Assembly: GCF_000734965.1 (NCBI RefSeq) | Contig: NZ_JMTB01000025.1 | Span: forward strand, 1-39,098 | Source: Trabulsiella guamensis ATCC 49490 | GTDB lineage: Bacteria > Pseudomonadota > Gammaproteobacteria > Enterobacterales > Enterobacteriaceae | Direction of reading: 5' to 3' | DNA length: 39,098 nt | In this document: piece by piece, positions 1-7,745 of the stretch | Position numbering within the stretch: the first letter of the stretch is position 1 | Layout: each line of letters starts with the position of its first letter | Program-made: the position numbers and the translations under genes | Notes under the pieces: model-generated | Database searches by the model: none | What the model was told of the DNA's origin: nothing | What the model saw: only the letters and a program-made list of their open reading frames with translations

Positions 1-179
1 CAATGACATACCGGCGTCCCTGAACTATTCATGGTATCAGTGCGGGAGGTTGATTCATTGATAACATGAATAAAAACAATGGGTTATTAAGTGTCGGGCA
101 TGCTGACATGTGAAACCGTCATAGACTGTGAGAAATATCACAAAAAGAGGAGTTTGATTTCGGCAGGTCTGCAACGATT

Positions 180-285
180 AAAAAAAGCCCATCGTGGGAG
201 ATGGGCAAAGACTACACACAGCAATTCGTTGTTTCACTCAGGGGATTTCCATGATTTATAAATCAAGATGTTGATTTATAACCGT
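180..285 (-). ncRNA. rprA: RprA small regulatory RNA
   Basis: Read on the minus strand, this 106-nt stretch matches my memory of E. coli RprA almost base for base. It starts ACGGTTATAAATC, has a 5' stem-loop, the segment TGGAAATCCCCTGAGTG, and ends in the intrinsic terminator hairpin GCCCATC/GATGGGC followed by a run of seven T. RprA is an Hfq-dependent sRNA that base-pairs with the rpoS leader and stimulates sigma-S translation. It is transcribed under control of the Rcs envelope-stress phosphorelay. Its position just downstream of ydiK, in the same direction, is the K-12 arrangement. Both ends are inferred by matching to the known RNA rather than seen independently. Confidence 0.95.
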
Positions 286-336
286 GCCCTAATAGTAGGC
301 GCAGGGGATTTTTGCGTCGATCAGATTCGTCTCAAT
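286..336 (-). promoter_or_regulatory. rprA promoter with candidate RcsB box
   Basis: On the minus strand a TACTAT -10 element (292-297) lies six bases before the inferred RprA start at 285. Farther upstream, at about 319-334, is TGAGACGAATCTGATC, which carries the GAATCTG core seen in RcsB-dependent promoters. The -10 is clear. The RcsB box is assigned from the known Rcs control of rprA plus this partial match. Confidence 0.6.
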
Positions 337-442
337 AGTTAAAGAGAGGTAAATAATTTGCGAGATAAATACTGGCGGCAGAGATGGTAACAAGCCAGTG
401 CGGGATTGGAAATGCAATAAATGATTAACAAAATTTATCAAT

Positions 443-462
443 AAGGCGGGTTTCCCCGCCTT
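443..462 (-). terminator. Hairpin downstream of ydiK
   Basis: An 8-bp perfect inverted repeat (AAGGCGGG / CCCGCCTT, 4-nt loop) begins six bases after the ydiK stop codon on the minus strand. The following bases are A/T-rich but lack a solid T run, so termination may be partial, which would allow read-through toward rprA. Confidence 0.6.
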
Positions 463-468
463 GAACAG

Positions 469-1596
469 TTATTGTTTTGCTACCTGCTCGCTGTCGTCTT
501 CGATCTCTTCCAGCTCAGCAAGCACCTGATCGGGGTTATCAGGCGGTGGCGGAACTTCATGAACCCAGGCATCGTACAGACGCCACGAGACCGCAAGCAG
601 CACCGGGCCAATAAACAAACCGATCATTCCGAATGCGACCAGCCCGCCGATAACGCCGGAGAGGATTAAAATCATTGGCAGGTCGGCGCCCATACGAATC
701 AACACCGGGCGAATGACGTTATCCATCGTTCCGACCACACAACTCCAGACCAGCAGTACAGTGCCCCAGGTGGTATCGCCGCTCCAGTATAACCAGATAA
801 TCGACGGGATCAGGACCGGCAATGGCCCGAGCTGTACCAGACAGGTGAAGACCATCACCACGGTCAACAGTGTCGCGTAGGGGACGCCTGAAATCGCCAG
901 CCCGAATCCGCCGAGAACTGCCTGCACCAGCGCAGTCACCACCACACCCAGCGCGACGGCACGGATGGCCTGACCTGCCAGCAGAACGGCGGCATCACCC
1001 CGGCGTCCGGCGAGACGCGTAGCAAAATAACGAATGCCGTAGGCCACTTTTTCGCCCCGCCAGTAGAGCAGAGCGCTAAAGAGCAGCATCAGGCCGCAGT
1101 GCAGCAGGAAGCGTCCGATGTGCGCCGCCTGGCCGACAAACCAGGTGGTGGTCGCCCCGATATAGGGGCGAACTTTCGCCATAATCGCCGTACCGCCCAT
1201 ATCCAGCAGGCTATGCCAGGCGCCGTAAAGCTTCGCACCAACAAAAGGAATGCTGTTCAGCCAGGCGAAATCCGGCAAGGTGAAACTGCCGGTGGTGATG
1301 TCATGGATCAGCGGACCGCTGCCATCCACCAGGCTGTTGACCAGTAGCGCAACCGGAATGACAAACAGCAAAAACAGCAGCAGAGTCATCACCAGTACCG
1401 CCAGCGAACGGCGGCCAAAAAGGAGGCGTTGCAGACGAAGCAGCACCGGCCAGGTGGCGATAACAATAGTCCCCGCCCAGGCAAAGCCAAGTATAAACGG
1501 CTGGATTATCCATAAACAGGCAGTAATGATGAGAGCCAGGAACAGCACGGACAACAGTATTTGCGGAATGTCTTTTGGCTGACGAAGACTTACCAT
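469..1596 (-). CDS. ydiK: AI-2E family transporter YdiK
   Basis: This is a 375-aa inner-membrane protein of the AI-2E transporter (PerM/TqsA-like, UPF0118) family, orthologous to E. coli YdiK (370 aa). It has an N-terminal hydrophobic pair, a soluble middle region, and a C-terminal cluster of membrane helices ending in a short acidic tail rich in Glu and Pro. The start is set at 1596 (protein start MVSLRQPKD), where AGGGA is suitably spaced. The reading frame continues upstream for 39 codons, but that extension is not membrane-like and has no ribosome site. The gene is divergent from ydiJ and is followed by rprA. The substrate is unknown; family members export autoinducer-2 or act in ion homeostasis. 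Confidence 0.9.
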   Translation of the reverse strand: MVSLRQPKDIPQILLSVLFLALIITACLWIIQPFILGFAWAGTIVIATWPVLLRLQRLLFGRRSLAVLVMTLLLFLLFVIPVALLVNSLVDGSGPLIHDITTGSFTLPDFAWLNSIPFVGAKLYGAWHSLLDMGGTAIMAKVRPYIGATTTWFVGQAAHIGRFLLHCGLMLLFSALLYWRGEKVAYGIRYFATRLAGRRGDAAVLLAGQAIRAVALGVVVTALVQAVLGGFGLAISGVPYATLLTVVMVFTCLVQLGPLPVLIPSIIWLYWSGDTTWGTVLLVWSCVVGTMDNVIRPVLIRMGADLPMILILSGVIGGLVAFGMIGLFIGPVLLAVSWRLYDAWVHEVPPPPDNPDQVLAELEEIEDDSEQVAKQ

Positions 1597-1760
1597 AGAT
1601 GTTTTTCCCTTAAACAATCGTGTCTGACTGATAATAATATCAACAAATTTGAGCACATAATTCTGATGGGCGCATAAGAAAAAATGTGATACAACGATAA
1701 ATGCGCAACGCAACCGATTAATTACTCACAACACAACATTATCAGGCAGGGTCAAGCGTA

Positions 1761-4700
1761 ATGATCCCACAGATTTCCCAGGCGCCAGGTGTCGTTCAAC
1801 TGGTGCTGACTTTTTTGCAGGTACTGGAACAGCAAGGTTTCACCGGCGACACCGCCACCGGCTATGCCGACCGACTAACGATGTCCACCGATAACAGCAT
1901 CTATCAGTTGTTGCCGGATGCCGTGGTATTTCCCCGTTCTACTGCCGATGTCGCGTTGCTGGCGCGTCTGGCCGCTGAAGAACGGTTTTCGTCGCTGATA
2001 TTTACTCCGCGTGGCGGCGGCACTGGCACCAACGGGCAGGCGCTTAATCAGGGTATTATCATCGACTTGTCCCGCTACATGAATCGCATCATTGAAATCA
2101 ACCCGGGAGAGGGTTGGGTGCGGGTGGAAGCAGGTGTCATCAAAGATCAGTTGAATCAGTTCCTCAAACCCTACGGCTATTTTTTTGCCCCTGAACTCTC
2201 CACCAGCAACCGCGCCACGCTTGGCGGGATGATCAACACCGACGCGTCGGGCCAGGGGTCACTGGTCTATGGTAAAACGTCGGATCACGTGCTCGGCGTC
2301 AGGGCAGTGTTAATGGGCGGCGACATCCTCGATACGCAGCCAGTGCCGGTGCAACTGGCAGAAACACTGGCGAAAGAGCAGTCGGCGATTGGCCGAATTT
2401 ATCGCACTGTTTATCAGCGCTGCCGCGACAATCGCCAGTTAATTATCGACAAATTCCCTAAACTGAACCGATTTCTGACCGGTTACGACCTTCGCCATGT
2501 CTTTAACGATGACATGACTGAGTTCGATTTGACCCGCGTACTGACCGGTTCTGAAGGCACACTGGCGTTTATTACCGAGGCGCGGTTGGATATCACTCGC
2601 CTGCCAAAGGTGCGGCGGCTGGTGAACGTTAAATACGACTCGTTTGATTCCGCGCTCCGCAATGCGCCGTTCATGGTAGAAGCCAACGCCCTGTCGGTAG
2701 AAACGGTAGATTCAAAGGTACTGGATCTGGCGCGGGAAGATATCGTCTGGCACTCCGTCAGTGAATTAATCACTGACGTGGCGGATAAAGTGATGCTGGG
2801 TCTGAACATCGTTGAATTCGCGGGTGACGACCCGCAGTTGATTGACAATCAGGTTCAGACGCTGTGCCAGCGCCTTGATGCACTGATGGCGCAAAACACT
2901 GGTGGCGTCATTGGCTGGCAGGTATGTGAAGAACTTGCGGGTATTGAACGCATCTATGCGATGCGCAAGAAAGCGGTGGGGTTGCTGGGAAATGCGAAAG
3001 GGGCGGCGAAACCCATACCTTTTGCCGAAGATACCTGCGTGCCGCCTGAACATCTCGCTGACTACATCACCGAGTTCCGCGCACTGCTGGACAGTCACGG
3101 CCTGAGCTACGGCATGTTTGGTCATGTCGATGCCGGTGTGTTGCACGTGCGCCCGGCGCTGGATATGTGCGATCCGCAACAGGAGATCCTGATGAAGCAG
3201 ATCTCCGATGAAGTGGTGGCGCTGACAGCAAAATATGGTGGCCTGTTATGGGGCGAGCACGGCAAAGGTTTCCGTGCAGAATACAGCCCGGCATTTTTTG
3301 GTGACGAACTGTATGGCGAGCTGCGTAAGGTTAAGGCGGCTTTTGATCCGGCCAACCGGCTTAACCCCGGCAAGATTTGCCCGCCTGAAGGTATCGACGC
3401 GCCAATGATGAAAGTCGATGCGGTGAAGCGCGGCACGTATGATCGGCAAATCCCGGGCGTCGTGCGTACCGCATGGCGTGGCGCGATGGAGTGTAACGGT
3501 AACGGATTATGCTTTAACTTCGACGTCAGAAGCCCGATGTGCCCGTCAATGAAAATCACCAGCAACCGCATTCACTCACCGAAAGGGCGCGCTACACTGG
3601 TGCGCGAATGGTTGCGCCTGCTGGCCGACAGAGGCGTTGATCCGCTGAAGCTGGAAAAAGAGTTGCCGGAAAAACGTGCCAGTCTGCGAACGCTCATCGA
3701 ACGTACGCGTAACAGCTGGCATGCGCGTAAAGGCGAATATGATTTCTCCCACGAGGTGAAAGAGGCTATGTCAGGCTGCCTGGCCTGTAAAGCCTGCACC
3801 ACCCAGTGCCCGATCAAAATCGATGTCCCGGAGTTCCGTTCGCGTTTCCTGCAACTTTATCACTCCCGTTATTTGCGTCCGGTGCGCGATCACCTGGTTG
3901 CTACCGTGGAAAGCTATGCGCCGCTGATGGCGCGTGCGCCTAAAACGTTTAACTTCTTTATTAACCAGCCCCTGGTGCGCCGGTTGTCGGAGAAGCATAT
4001 CGGGATGATTGATTTGCCGCTGCTCTCTGCGCCGTCGCTGCAGCAGCGGCTGGTTGGCCATCGCTCGGCGAATATGACGCTGGAACAGCTTGAAGCCCTG
4101 AGTGCTGAGCAAAAAGCAAAAACGGTGCTGGTGGTTCAGGATCCGTTTACCAGCTATTACGATGCACAAGTCGTGGCGGATTTTGTCCGGCTGGTAGAGA
4201 AAGTGGGTTATCAGCCCGTCCTGCTGCCGTTCTCACCCAACGGTAAAGCGCAACATATCAAAGGGTTCCTCAACCGCTTTGCGAAAACCGCAAAGAAAAC
4301 CTCAGATTTCCTGAGCCGCATCGCGCAGCTTGGCATGCCGATGGTGGGGGTCGATCCGGCGCTGGTGCTCTGCTACCGCGATGAATACAAACAGGTGCTG
4401 GGTGTACAACGGGGCGATTTCCACGTCTTACTGGTGCATGAGTGGCTGCCGCTGGCGCTGGAACATGTCGCGGCACGCGATGTCAGCGGTGAACCGTGGT
4501 ATCTCTTTGGGCACTGCACGGAGGTTACGGCGCTGCCTGCGGCACCACAGCAGTGGGCCGCGCTGTTCGCGCGTCTCGGCGCCAAACTGGAAAACATCAA
4601 TGTGGGTTGCTGTGGGATGGCCGGTACCTATGGTCATGAAGTCAAAAACCACGCAAATTCACTGGGGATCTACGCCCTCTCCTGGCAGCCGGCTATGCAG

Positions 4701-4817
4701 ACATTGCCGAAAAATCGCTGTCTGGCAACGGGATATTCATGCCGGAGTCAGGTGAAACGTATTGAAGGGAATGGTGTTCGCCATCCGCTACAGGCCTTAC
4801 TGGAGATCCTTGGATGA
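1761..4817 (+). CDS. ydiJ: FAD/4Fe-4S D-2-hydroxyglutarate dehydrogenase YdiJ
   Basis: This 1018-aa flavoprotein has the same length as E. coli YdiJ, which oxidises D-2-hydroxyglutarate to 2-oxoglutarate. The N-terminal half is a PCMH-type FAD-binding domain (about residues 50-280, with [11 protein letters not shown]) followed by an FAD-oxidase C-terminal domain (to about 540, with [13 protein letters not shown]). A cysteine-rich segment begins near C578. A 4Fe-4S ferredoxin-type motif [13 protein letters not shown] supplies C673, C676, C679 and C683. The C-terminal part is a CCG/heterodisulfide-reductase-like domain with [10 protein letters not shown]. The stop codon overlaps the menI start (ATGA), so the two are probably translationally coupled. 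A divergent promoter region of about 160 bp separates it from ydiK. Confidence 0.95.
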   Translation: MIPQISQAPGVVQLVLTFLQVLEQQGFTGDTATGYADRLTMSTDNSIYQLLPDAVVFPRSTADVALLARLAAEERFSSLIFTPRGGGTGTNGQALNQGIIIDLSRYMNRIIEINPGEGWVRVEAGVIKDQLNQFLKPYGYFFAPELSTSNRATLGGMINTDASGQGSLVYGKTSDHVLGVRAVLMGGDILDTQPVPVQLAETLAKEQSAIGRIYRTVYQRCRDNRQLIIDKFPKLNRFLTGYDLRHVFNDDMTEFDLTRVLTGSEGTLAFITEARLDITRLPKVRRLVNVKYDSFDSALRNAPFMVEANALSVETVDSKVLDLAREDIVWHSVSELITDVADKVMLGLNIVEFAGDDPQLIDNQVQTLCQRLDALMAQNTGGVIGWQVCEELAGIERIYAMRKKAVGLLGNAKGAAKPIPFAEDTCVPPEHLADYITEFRALLDSHGLSYGMFGHVDAGVLHVRPALDMCDPQQEILMKQISDEVVALTAKYGGLLWGEHGKGFRAEYSPAFFGDELYGELRKVKAAFDPANRLNPGKICPPEGIDAPMMKVDAVKRGTYDRQIPGVVRTAWRGAMECNGNGLCFNFDVRSPMCPSMKITSNRIHSPKGRATLVREWLRLLADRGVDPLKLEKELPEKRASLRTLIERTRNSWHARKGEYDFSHEVKEAMSGCLACKACTTQCPIKIDVPEFRSRFLQLYHSRYLRPVRDHLVATVESYAPLMARAPKTFNFFINQPLVRRLSEKHIGMIDLPLLSAPSLQQRLVGHRSANMTLEQLEALSAEQKAKTVLVVQDPFTSYYDAQVVADFVRLVEKVGYQPVLLPFSPNGKAQHIKGFLNRFAKTAKKTSDFLSRIAQLGMPMVGVDPALVLCYRDEYKQVLGVQRGDFHVLLVHEWLPLALEHVAARDVSGEPWYLFGHCTEVTALPAAPQQWAALFARLGAKLENINVGCCGMAGTYGHEVKNHANSLGIYALSWQPAMQTLPKNRCLATGYSCRSQVKRIEGNGVRHPLQALLEILG

Positions 4818-5224
4818 TCTGGAGACGCACCGCGACGCTTGAAGACCTTAACGCCATGGGGCAAAACAACATGGTGGGGTTGTTGGATATTCAGTTTGAT
4901 CGCTTTACGGACACCACCATCGAAGCGACGATGCCGGTGGACCATCGCACGCATCAACCGTTTGGTCTGCTTCATGGCGGCGCGTCCGTGGTGCTGGCGG
5001 AAACACTGGGCTCGGTGGCAGGCTATTTATGTACTGAAGGTGATCAAAAAGTGGTCGGGCTTGAGGTCAACGCCAACCATATCCGCTCCGTGCGTAGCGG
5101 TCGTGTTCGTGGCGTCTGTTCTGCGCTTCATGCGGGCAGCCGTCATCAGGTGTGGCAGATTGAAATTTTTGATGAGCAGGGAAGGTTGTGTTGCTCATCA
5201 CGGCTGACGACGGCGGTTGTCTGA
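4814..5224 (+). CDS. menI: 1,4-dihydroxy-2-naphthoyl-CoA thioesterase
   Basis: This is a 136-aa single hot-dog-fold thioesterase, the ortholog of E. coli MenI (YdiI). It hydrolyses 1,4-dihydroxy-2-naphthoyl-CoA in menaquinone biosynthesis. The family core [14 protein letters not shown] places the His-Gly-Gly at 54-56 and the catalytic Glu at residue 63. The start codon overlaps the ydiJ stop by four bases (ATGA), which gives the start and implies co-transcription. In K-12 the next genes are ydiH and rydB. Neither was recognised here; the downstream region is an accessory block. Confidence 0.95.
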   Translation: MIWRRTATLEDLNAMGQNNMVGLLDIQFDRFTDTTIEATMPVDHRTHQPFGLLHGGASVVLAETLGSVAGYLCTEGDQKVVGLEVNANHIRSVRSGRVRGVCSALHAGSRHQVWQIEIFDEQGRLCCSSRLTTAVV

Positions 5225-5226
5225 AA

Positions 5227-5258
5227 GAACCCCTCTCCCGTAACAGGGAGAGGGGTTC
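5227..5258. terminator. Strong hairpin between menI and DUF1508 gene
   Basis: A perfect 13-bp inverted repeat (GAACCCCTCTCCC / GGGAGAGGGGTTC, loop GTAACA) sits between two convergent genes. There is no T run on either side, so it may act as a bidirectional transcript-end or stability element rather than a textbook intrinsic terminator. Confidence 0.6.
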
Positions 5259-5261
5259 CTG

Positions 5262-5450
5262 CTATACGGTCTCGTCCTTTATCGTGGTGGTCGGACCGTT
5301 TTTCTGTACTGACGCAATTCCTTTCTTCGCAGCGTCTTTCGAAGAGTACATCTCGCTGACAGCAATAGTTTCGTGGTTGTCTGCTTTCAACTGAAAATAG
5401 TACGGTTGTGAAACGTTTTTATCCGATTTCTTAATGACGTAATAGCCCAT
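5262..5450 (-). CDS. DUF1508 (YegP-like) single-domain protein
   Basis: This is a 62-aa protein with one DUF1508/UPF0339 unit. The family signature is visible as YYFQLKADNHETI, SEMY and KKGIASVQKN. E. coli YegP (about 110 aa) contains two tandem copies of this unit; this protein has only one and resembles the second. A strong AAGGAG lies eight bases before the ATG, which fixes the start. The gene is monocistronic, faces menI, and is separated from yedF by about 90 bp. No biochemical function is known for the family. It lies at the first edge of an accessory block absent from this position in K-12. Confidence 0.85.
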   Translation of the reverse strand: MGYYVIKKSDKNVSQPYYFQLKADNHETIAVSEMYSSKDAAKKGIASVQKNGPTTTIKDETV

Positions 5451-5539
5451 CTAAATCTCCTTATTCATCCATAATGGACACTTATTATTTACGCCAGATT
5501 TATTGAACCATCAAGCCGAACATATAATTCTGTGATGGA

Positions 5540-5773
5540 CTATTTCTGAATCAAATAACGGATGGTTGGCCCGTCCTGCTGGATATCCAGAACGGTGTAA
5601 CCATGATTCTTCGCGTCGAGTGGAATATTGTTAATCGACTGCGGGCAATCGCTGACCACTTCAAGGATTTCCCCTTTCCGCAGTTGTGGCATCGCTTCAA
5701 GCGTAGCGACTGCCGGATACGGACACGGCTCGCCGACCATATCCAGGCGATAATCAGGAACGATAGTTTTCAT
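5540..5773 (-). CDS. yedF: TusA-family sulfurtransferase-like protein YedF
   Basis: This 77-aa protein is nearly identical to E. coli YedF, a member of the TusA/SirA small sulfur-carrier family. The family CPxP motif is present as EPCPYP with the predicted persulfide Cys at residue 17, and a second Cys lies in VVSDCPQS. The start at 5773 gives the family length and overlaps the yedE stop by four bases (ATGA), so the two genes form a tight operon. A longer in-frame extension to 5929 runs antisense-like through yedE and is rejected. Its likely role is handling sulfur or selenium delivered by the membrane partner YedE. In K-12 this pair lies near the flagellar genes, not here. Confidence 0.93.
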   Translation of the reverse strand: MKTIVPDYRLDMVGEPCPYPAVATLEAMPQLRKGEILEVVSDCPQSINNIPLDAKNHGYTVLDIQQDGPTIRYLIQK

Positions 5774-6981
5774 GCAGCCTCCTTCGCGGCAACCGACGCG
5801 CCACGAGCGCGACGGAAAAAGTGTTTCTCCCAGCCGATCATCAGCATTAATGCGATAAACAGCAGCGCATAAGTAACGAGCAAACCGCCGAGGGGACCAA
5901 AGGTATTGAGCAGGTTGACCTTGTCCCAACTGGTGGCGAGAGACGGGGATAAATCATCCCAGTAATACGCGAGCAGAGTCGAGCCAATAACGTTACCGAG
6001 GCCCACCCACCAGTAATGCACCTGGCCTTCAACGGCACGGTACATCCAGCCGGTTTCACAGCCACCCGCCAGCACAATACCAAAGCCGAACAGCAGACCG
6101 CCCAGTACCGCGTTCGGGCCGGCCCACATAATTTTGGGCTCCACGCCGAGTTGCACGTAGCTGAAAATACCGATGGCGCTGACCGCCATCCCGAACACAA
6201 TCGCTTTCGCCATATGCGTGCGTCCGGTGATCCACAGATCGCGGAATGCGGAGGTGAAGCAGATTTGCGCACGTTCAATCAGCAGCCCGAATCCGACGCC
6301 GAACAGCATCGCCAGCCCGAGTTTGGGTTGATTCATGGCGGTGAGCAACGCCCAGCCGACCATAGCGATGAACACCAGCATCCCCAGACGGAAACGACGG
6401 CGCGCCTGCTCTGGTTTTTGCGTGAGCGGCGAGGCGGCGGAAACCTTTTGCATTTTCACCGGGATACGGAACATCGGCAGCAGCGTGAAACGCGCGCCGA
6501 ACCAGGAGCCGATGGCGGTGGCAATCGCAAAAAACCAGGCGTGCAGAGAGAACTGAGGAATACCGGTAAAGAACGCGGCAAGGTTACACCCCATCGCCAG
6601 ACGGGCACCAAAACCCGCGATGATGCCGCCAGCGATAGCCTGCGCGATACGAATACGGCTACGCGGAAGACGTAATTTAACATTATTCGCCCACAGCGCG
6701 GCCGCGAAACAGCCGCCGAACATCCCGATAATCATCATGCCGTCGATGCGACTTAACGGCGTACCGTCGAGATGGATGAGCTTATAGTAGCCCCAGGTTT
6801 CAGTGTGAACGCCAGCCAGTTGCAACAGTTGCCCGCCCCAGCGCGTGAATTCGCCAGTGACGGCCCAGAAGGTGCCGATGATGCCAAAATAGTAAGTGGA
6901 GAGAATACCTGCAGCGATGACCGCCGGGGCAGGCGCCCAGAATTTTATCAGGTAAGCCTGTTTGAAGTGTTGCCATGTCAT
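5770..6981 (-). CDS. yedE: YedE (DUF395/YeeE family) sulfur/selenium transporter
   Basis: This is a 403-aa polytopic membrane protein orthologous to E. coli YedE (401 aa). The family is a duplicated YeeE/YedE fold whose characterised relative imports thiosulfate; YedE itself is often linked to selenium metabolism. Conserved cysteines expected to pass sulfur species are visible: C132 in AMGCNLAAF, C241 in AQICF and C308 in AGGCETGWM. The start is supported by AAGAGG upstream. It overlaps yedF by ATGA, so the membrane protein and its soluble carrier are co-translated. The cytoplasmic linker at about 172-200 is strongly basic. Transport substrate is inferred, not shown. Confidence 0.93.
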   Translation of the reverse strand: MTWQHFKQAYLIKFWAPAPAVIAAGILSTYYFGIIGTFWAVTGEFTRWGGQLLQLAGVHTETWGYYKLIHLDGTPLSRIDGMMIIGMFGGCFAAALWANNVKLRLPRSRIRIAQAIAGGIIAGFGARLAMGCNLAAFFTGIPQFSLHAWFFAIATAIGSWFGARFTLLPMFRIPVKMQKVSAASPLTQKPEQARRRFRLGMLVFIAMVGWALLTAMNQPKLGLAMLFGVGFGLLIERAQICFTSAFRDLWITGRTHMAKAIVFGMAVSAIGIFSYVQLGVEPKIMWAGPNAVLGGLLFGFGIVLAGGCETGWMYRAVEGQVHYWWVGLGNVIGSTLLAYYWDDLSPSLATSWDKVNLLNTFGPLGGLLVTYALLFIALMLMIGWEKHFFRRARGASVAAKEAA

Positions 6982-7189
6982 GAATGTAGCCTCTTGAACT
7001 CAAGAAGGTTGTAACGCCCCGTACGGGGAAGGGAGTGACGATAATACGCCAGCAAATCCGGGGCGCCAGCAAAAAATGCGCAAAATCTCGTTGTGATCAA
7101 TTTGTGCGGTGGACACACTACAGGGTCTCTGTGACGAAAAAATGACTGATAATTCAGGGCGCAAAGCCCGTTAGATATTTTTGAGCGAT

Positions 7190-7203
7190 GTGCTACGCTT
7201 TAT
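7190..7203 (+). promoter_or_regulatory. Candidate sigma-S-type -10 upstream of yeaQ
   Basis: GTGCTACGCTTTAT contains the CTACGCT extended -10 that favours sigma-S. It lies about 45 bases before the YeaQ start codon and has no good -35. YeaQ/YmgE-family genes are commonly stress- and stationary-phase-induced, which fits. This is a motif match only. Confidence 0.45.
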
Positions 7204-7245
7204 CCCGGTAAATGAAGTCACGTACTAACTGAGGATATAAAACAC

Positions 7246-7494
7246 ATGGGTATTATTTCATGGATCATATTTGGGCTAATTGCAGGGATTCTGGCGAAGT
7301 GGATCATGCCGGGTAAAGACGGCGGCGGATTCATCGTCACGGTTATTCTCGGCATCGTTGGTGCGGTCGTCGGCGGCTGGATTAGCACACTCTTTGGTTA
7401 TGGTGAAGTGGACGGGTTTAACTTCGGCAGCTTTGTTGTCGCTGTTATTGGTGCGTTGGTCGTACTGTTCATTTACAGAAAAATAAAAAGCTAA
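7246..7494 (+). CDS. yeaQ: GlsB/YeaQ/YmgE family membrane protein
   Basis: This is an 82-aa hydrophobic protein matching E. coli YeaQ in length and almost throughout its sequence, and closer to it than to the paralog YmgE. It has about three predicted membrane segments: residues 2-20, then a glycine-rich GAVVGGW helix, then a C-terminal helix ending in the basic tail YRKIKS. The family (formerly called transglycosylase-associated) is a small envelope-stress-associated membrane protein of unknown molecular role. It is transcribed away from yedE and ends at a clear terminator. In K-12 yeaQ lies elsewhere, so this is a relocated or additional copy. The gene symbol is by similarity. Confidence 0.85.
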   Translation: MGIISWIIFGLIAGILAKWIMPGKDGGGFIVTVILGIVGAVVGGWISTLFGYGEVDGFNFGSFVVAVIGALVVLFIYRKIKS

Positions 7495-7525
7495 ACCATA
7501 ATTCCCCCCAATAATGTTACAAATG

Positions 7526-7553
7526 ATAAGCCTGCTTTGCGGGCTTATTTTTT
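7526..7553 (+). terminator. Intrinsic terminator after yeaQ
   Basis: ATAAGCCTGC / GCGGGCTTAT forms a 10-bp stem (one G-U pair) with a TTT loop, followed by a T5 tract. Confidence 0.85.
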
Positions 7554-7745
7554 ATAAAACGGCATTTTATTTTACCGCTGAAATATACTCTCATTAATCC
7601 GTTATATATTCTTATTAGATTTCTTTCAAATTCACATTTTTGTAGGTGTCTCTGCATTTTCAGATAAATTCTTTTGCGTTGGGCAAAACATCGCCGATAC
7701 CATCATTAATAACGGAATGAAATTAACTGGTAATGAATTTATCCA

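Noticed and set aside
1..179. Possible coding end of a gene beyond the left edge
   Set aside because: Short frames only, no ribosome site or recognisable product. It appears to be the intergenic side of rprA.
6016..6675. 219-codon open frame antisense to yedE
   Set aside because: It lies wholly inside a clear yedE ortholog on the other strand and has an Arg/Glu/His-rich composition typical of antisense frames.
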